NCBI GenBank assembly: GCA_049426725.1
Contig: JBMSYN010000005.1
Span: 1 to 64,000 of the forward strand
Source: UBA961 sp049426725
GTDB lineage: Bacteria; Bacteroidota; Ignavibacteria; Kapaibacteriales; UBA961
Direction of reading: 5' to 3'
DNA length: 64,000 nucleotides
Shown here: in pieces, positions 62,874 through 64,000 of the stretch
How the letters are laid out: every line of letters begins with the position of its first letter
Position numbering within the stretch: position 1 is the first letter of the stretch
Program-made: the position numbers and the translations under genes
Notes under the pieces: generated by a model
Told to the model about the DNA's origin: nothing
Database searches by the model: none
The model's input: the letters and a program-made list of their open reading frames with translations, nothing else

Positions 62874-64000
62874 TAAAACGTTGCAGATGAAATTGTGAAT
62901 CGCAATTCCGGTTGCATTCTTTGGCTAAGTCTGGCTGAAAGATCCAATCGGAAGAACAACAAAATTCTGTTTAGGGCAATACCAGTTTCATAGTAATATC
63001 TGTCTGATGTCTGTTCGGTTGATGGCAAAGTTTGCAGTCGAATTGCACCTGGTGAGAAATCGGTCCAGCCTATACTACCTGTAAGGATAAATTCAATGCC
63101 AAATGATGCTATGCTTGGTATTCTCAATACACCGGGTATGACTTCTCCAAAACTATGTTCTAAGGTTAATGCGGCATAGCGATCGCCATAAAATTCTTTG
63201 ACATTCATGCCTCTGAATACACCATCACCTGCTGTTGAAGAAATGGAAGATTCCAAAGAATAGAATTTCTGAGGAGGTACATCGCCCCATGACCATCCAC
63301 CTGTAAATCGCATGTCCAATCTCCAAAGAGGCAAAGTTGGTGTTCGAAAGAAAGATTGAAATCCAACCTGTGAAAATGACACTTCACTAAGAGATTTTAT
63401 TGCATGTTGTGCCATTACGATAAAACCACCTGTAGAAATTCTTCGGACAGGCGTGTATCGATAACGGAATTCGCCATTTATCATAGTGTACTGACCCTCT
63501 AGAACAAGAGGATTTCCTCGAAATTGTACTTGTTCATCTGCAAAGAGAGCAAAATTGGTATTTACAAATGCTGGATCATGTCGTTCATGCCTGATACCGA
63601 ATCGAATGGCTGATGGACGAATGAATTCATCTCTTCTCAAAAATCTCAATTGCCCCCACCCATATTCCCAATACAATCCTGCTCCTCTATTGTAATAGTA
63701 ATCTCCATAATCATTTTTGAACAGAAATGACAATGTATTTATACCATTGACACCAATGACATAAGGATTGTCTCGCCTGGATAAAGTGGAATATGCCTGT
63801 ACTTCTATGAATTGCTTTTTTGTTTTGTCAAGAAATTGCCTGTGAAAGAGATCGATATATGGTCTTTTGTCTGCCCAGCCATACCCAACTTGCATGCCGG
63901 TTTCCGCATTGAAAGTCTGGGTGAATTGCAGTCCTATTCCAGTATACGGACCATGCACGCGATTATATCGAAGGATATTCTCAAATCCGGTAAATGGTCT
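62873..64000 (-). CDS. Outer-membrane beta-barrel protein, DUF5686-like (5' end outside window)
   Basis: The frame stays open to the right edge, so this is the C-terminal ~375 residues of a longer protein; the GTG at 63958 is internal. The visible part is wholly barrel-like, with long amphipathic strands and Tyr/Phe/Arg girdles (NPYVIGVNGINTLSFLF, GMNVKEFYGDRYAALTLEHSFG) and an aromatic C-terminal residue (TISSATF). The GDRYAALTLEHSFG segment resembles the C-terminal region of DUF5686 proteins of Bacteroidota, which usually also carry an N-terminal carboxypeptidase-like domain, here off the edge. It is coupled to the phosphoribosyltransferase-like gene. Confidence 0.6.
   Translation of the reverse strand, partial: RPFTGFENILRYNRVHGPYTGIGLQFTQTFNAETGMQVGYGWADKRPYIDLFHRQFLDKTKKQFIEVQAYSTLSRRDNPYVIGVNGINTLSFLFKNDYGDYYYNRGAGLYWEYGWGQLRFLRRDEFIRPSAIRFGIRHERHDPAFVNTNFALFADEQVQFRGNPLVLEGQYTMINGEFRYRYTPVRRISTGGFIVMAQHAIKSLSEVSFSQVGFQSFFRTPTLPLWRLDMRFTGGWSWGDVPPQKFYSLESSISSTAGDGVFRGMNVKEFYGDRYAALTLEHSFGEVIPGVLRIPSIASFGIEFILTGSIGWTDFSPGAIRLQTLPSTEQTSDRYYYETGIALNRILLFFRLDLSARLSQRMQPELRFTISSATF

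Overview
The window reads as a chromosomal segment of a Gram-negative bacterium of the Bacteroidota/Chlorobiota superphylum (an Ignavibacteria/Kapabacteria-like lineage is my best guess; no rRNA is present to settle it). The evidence is a complete SprA/Sov homologue (outer-membrane translocon of the type IX secretion system, T9SS), several secreted proteins ending in T9SS-type C-terminal sorting domains, TonB-dependent receptors with an N-terminal carboxypeptidase-regulatory-like domain, and several upstream regions matching the Bacteroidota sigma-factor promoter pattern (TTG or TTTG, then 19-22 bases, then TAnnTTTG). Gene density is very high: 4-base overlaps are common and five convergent pairs have no gap or overlap. 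I see no CRISPR array, insertion sequence, prophage or rRNA operon.

Layout. 1-9257 (+): end of a T9SS cargo protein, sprA, and a family 9 glycosyltransferase. 9251-10681 (-): biotin carboxylase. 10833-20575 (+): a nucleotidyltransferase/phosphomannomutase-like fusion, a secreted alpha-galactosidase, a PTS IIA-like regulator, a coiled-coil envelope protein, glutamate racemase, two dipeptide-type ABC permeases and DNA polymerase III delta. 20604-23879 (+): a genetic-information block rpsT, tRNA-Arg, rpsO, terminator, pnp. 24000-38489 (+): DUF3179 membrane protein, ABC exporter, SPFH/band-7 protein, AddB-like nuclease, two rRNA-modification enzymes, a very large von Willebrand A surface protein, an M20 amidohydrolase and a DCC-type thiol protein. 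38490-39172 (-): a lipoprotein and a small ubiquitin-fold protein.

39217-41784 (+): a promoter, a TPP riboswitch and a TonB-dependent receptor, so this receptor is probably a thiamine-compound importer. 41785-42969 (-): rlmI. 43028-46242 (+): an unrecognised outer-membrane protein and hisS. 46239-55621 (-): a long run encoding, in transcription order, a dual-specificity phosphatase-like protein, a lipoprotein, a TonB-dependent receptor, a PhoD-type phosphatase with a T9SS tail, UvrA, a flippase-like membrane protein and the fluoride channel CrcB. 55679-57631 (+): a secreted esterase and an NAD-dependent epimerase. 57632-58117 (-): lipoprotein MsrB. 58140-60602 (+): LonB-like protease. 60636-61934 (-): an amidohydrolase that has lost its metal-binding HxH motif, preceded by a roughly 150-base leader with two strong stem-loops under a near-consensus promoter. 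62228-62335 (+): tRNA-Pro and its terminator. 62334-64000 (-): an orotate phosphoribosyltransferase-like protein and a partial outer-membrane barrel protein.

How the parts work together: SprA would export the alpha-galactosidase, the vWA protein, the PhoD phosphatase and the protein at the left edge, while the TonB receptors recover the products. The most promising undescribed items are the structured leader of the degenerate amidohydrolase (61935-62117), the ubiquitin-like protein with a near-terminal triple glycine (38915-39172), the RG-rich tail and leader stem-loop of pnp, and the arrangement around the TPP riboswitch. All functional calls are by reading motifs; no database search was possible.
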